Positions 6,150 to 6,750 of a stretch of DNA of 6,750 nt are shown here, one piece after another (the stretch's first letter is position 1; each line of letters opens with the position of its first letter). Position numbers and translations under genes: made by a program. The DNA is from Chitinophagaceae bacterium UBA5175 (GTDB taxonomy: Bacteria > Bacteroidota > Bacteroidia > Chitinophagales > Chitinophagaceae), in contig DHWT01000049.1 of NCBI GenBank assembly GCA_002413325.1, positions 1,464 to 8,213 on the forward strand, read 5' to 3'. The notes beneath the pieces were generated by a model. The model saw only the letters and a program-made list of their open reading frames with translations, ran no database searches and was not told where the DNA came from.

Positions 6150-6750
6150 TGGAACAGACTTCACGCCTGGCTGGAAAGGAAATACATGCAGGGTCCCTGC
6201 TGGACAGAAGGATCTCTGCAAGAGAATTTATTTTTATCGCGGTGGCGGTATTGTGCCTGACGCCGCTCATTTCACCACCCGTTGCCCTGCTGCTGGGGCT
6301 GGTTGTTGCCCAGTATATCGGCCATCCTTATTTACACCTCAACCATAAAGCGACCCATATCCTGTTGCAGTTTTCCGTAGTGGGACTGGGTTTTGGCATG
6401 AACGTGCACAGCGCCCTGAAAGCAGGTAAGGAAGGCATGCTCTTCGCCGTTGTTTCAATTACCGGGACGCTGGTCGGGGGATTTATCATCGGAAGGATCC
6501 TGAAAATAGAAAAGAAAACAACGCACCTGATTTCTGCCGGTACGGCTATTTGCGGGGGCAGTGCCATTGCCGCCGTGGCACCGGTGATCAGGGCAGAAGA
6601 AAAACAAATTTCCGTTGCACTGGGGACTATTTTTATTCTGAACTCCGTTGCATTATTCCTGTTCCCTTTTGTCGGTCACCAGTTAAACCTGTCCCAGACG
6701 CAGTTCGGCCTCTGGTGCGCCCTGGCCATACATGATACCAGTTCCGTGGT
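6149..6750 (+). CDS. yeiH: YeiH-family (UPF0324) putative sulfate exporter, 3' end missing
   Basis: The frame runs off the window after 200 residues; E. coli YeiH has about 350, so over a third is missing. The ATG at 6149 is the only good start: an in-frame TGA lies just upstream at 6143 and the next in-frame Met is far inside the protein. Membrane segments are visible at about 26-42, 43-57, 71-84, 97-117, 127-147, 157-175 and 185-200. Family signatures include VVGLGFGMN (77-85), LISAGTAICGGSAIAAVAPVI (127-147) and, at the window edge, the AIHDTSSV motif (193-200). The family is an inner-membrane protein widely annotated as a putative sulfate exporter; direct transport evidence is limited. 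It follows a CysL/YeiE-like regulator in the same direction after a 70-base gap containing two inverted repeats, so regulated expression is likely. No Shine-Dalgarno is visible. Confidence 0.92.
   Translation, partial: MEQTSRLAGKEIHAGSLLDRRISAREFIFIAVAVLCLTPLISPPVALLLGLVVAQYIGHPYLHLNHKATHILLQFSVVGLGFGMNVHSALKAGKEGMLFAVVSITGTLVGGFIIGRILKIEKKTTHLISAGTAICGGSAIAAVAPVIRAEEKQISVALGTIFILNSVALFLFPFVGHQLNLSQTQFGLWCALAIHDTSSV

Noticed and set aside
6130..6735. Short open frames on both strands across the yeiH-like gene
   Set aside because: The long frame from 6149 carries the YeiH signatures to the window edge; the others are low-complexity shadows in other phases.
1..6750. tRNA, rRNA, CRISPR array or insertion-sequence ends
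   Set aside because: No regular repeat-spacer pattern, transposase-like protein or terminal inverted repeat was seen, and no cloverleaf candidate was noticed by eye.

Overview
The window reads as a piece of a Bacteroidota chromosome, most likely from the Chitinophagaceae or a close relative. Three things suggest this: the large two-repeat FtsX/MacB-type permease beginning with a YFRIAWRN-type leader, a 3-keto-disaccharide hydrolase (DUF1080) paired with a Tat-leader-like Gfo/Idh/MocA oxidoreductase, and the near absence of Shine-Dalgarno sequences together with a TAnnTTTG-type promoter box. The lineage below phylum is inference. All genes lie on the + strand.

Region 1 (1-2128) is a two-gene sugar-processing unit. 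The 3' part of a DUF1080 / 3-keto-disaccharide hydrolase gene is followed after 10 bases by a complete Gfo/Idh/MocA oxidoreductase gene. Together they suggest oxidation-dependent (3-keto) glycoside breakdown in the cell envelope. The oxidoreductase leader has lost the twin arginine usual in this family. Region 2 (2155-4563) is one complete ABC-transporter permease of the MacB/FtsX type with no ATPase gene in the window; by eye it is more AT-rich than region 1.

Region 3 (4564-5184) is the odd part. It lacks an intact gene but carries a protein-like reading frame broken into two overlapping phases. A single lost C near 4758 would explain the break, and an in-phase A7 slippery run at 4824-4830 is a less likely alternative. 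The gene also seems to lack a normal start, so it is probably a pseudogene remnant of an unrecognised protein. A 9-bp hairpin lies just after the permease stop.

Region 4 (5150-6750) is a LysR-type regulator (CysL/YeiE-like) followed after 70 bases by the 5' part of a YeiH-family (UPF0324, 'putative sulfate exporter') membrane protein gene. The regulator has a good Bacteroidota -7 box that would give a nearly leaderless mRNA, overlapped upstream by a near-palindrome. The gap before yeiH holds two inverted repeats, one with the T-N11-A form of a LysR-family binding site. The simplest reading is a regulator controlling itself and its neighbouring transporter, perhaps in response to a sulfur oxyanion. 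No RNA gene, CRISPR array, insertion sequence or confident terminator was seen. Nothing here clearly amounts to a new biological system; the broken gene and the LysR/yeiH operator set are the best items for follow-up.
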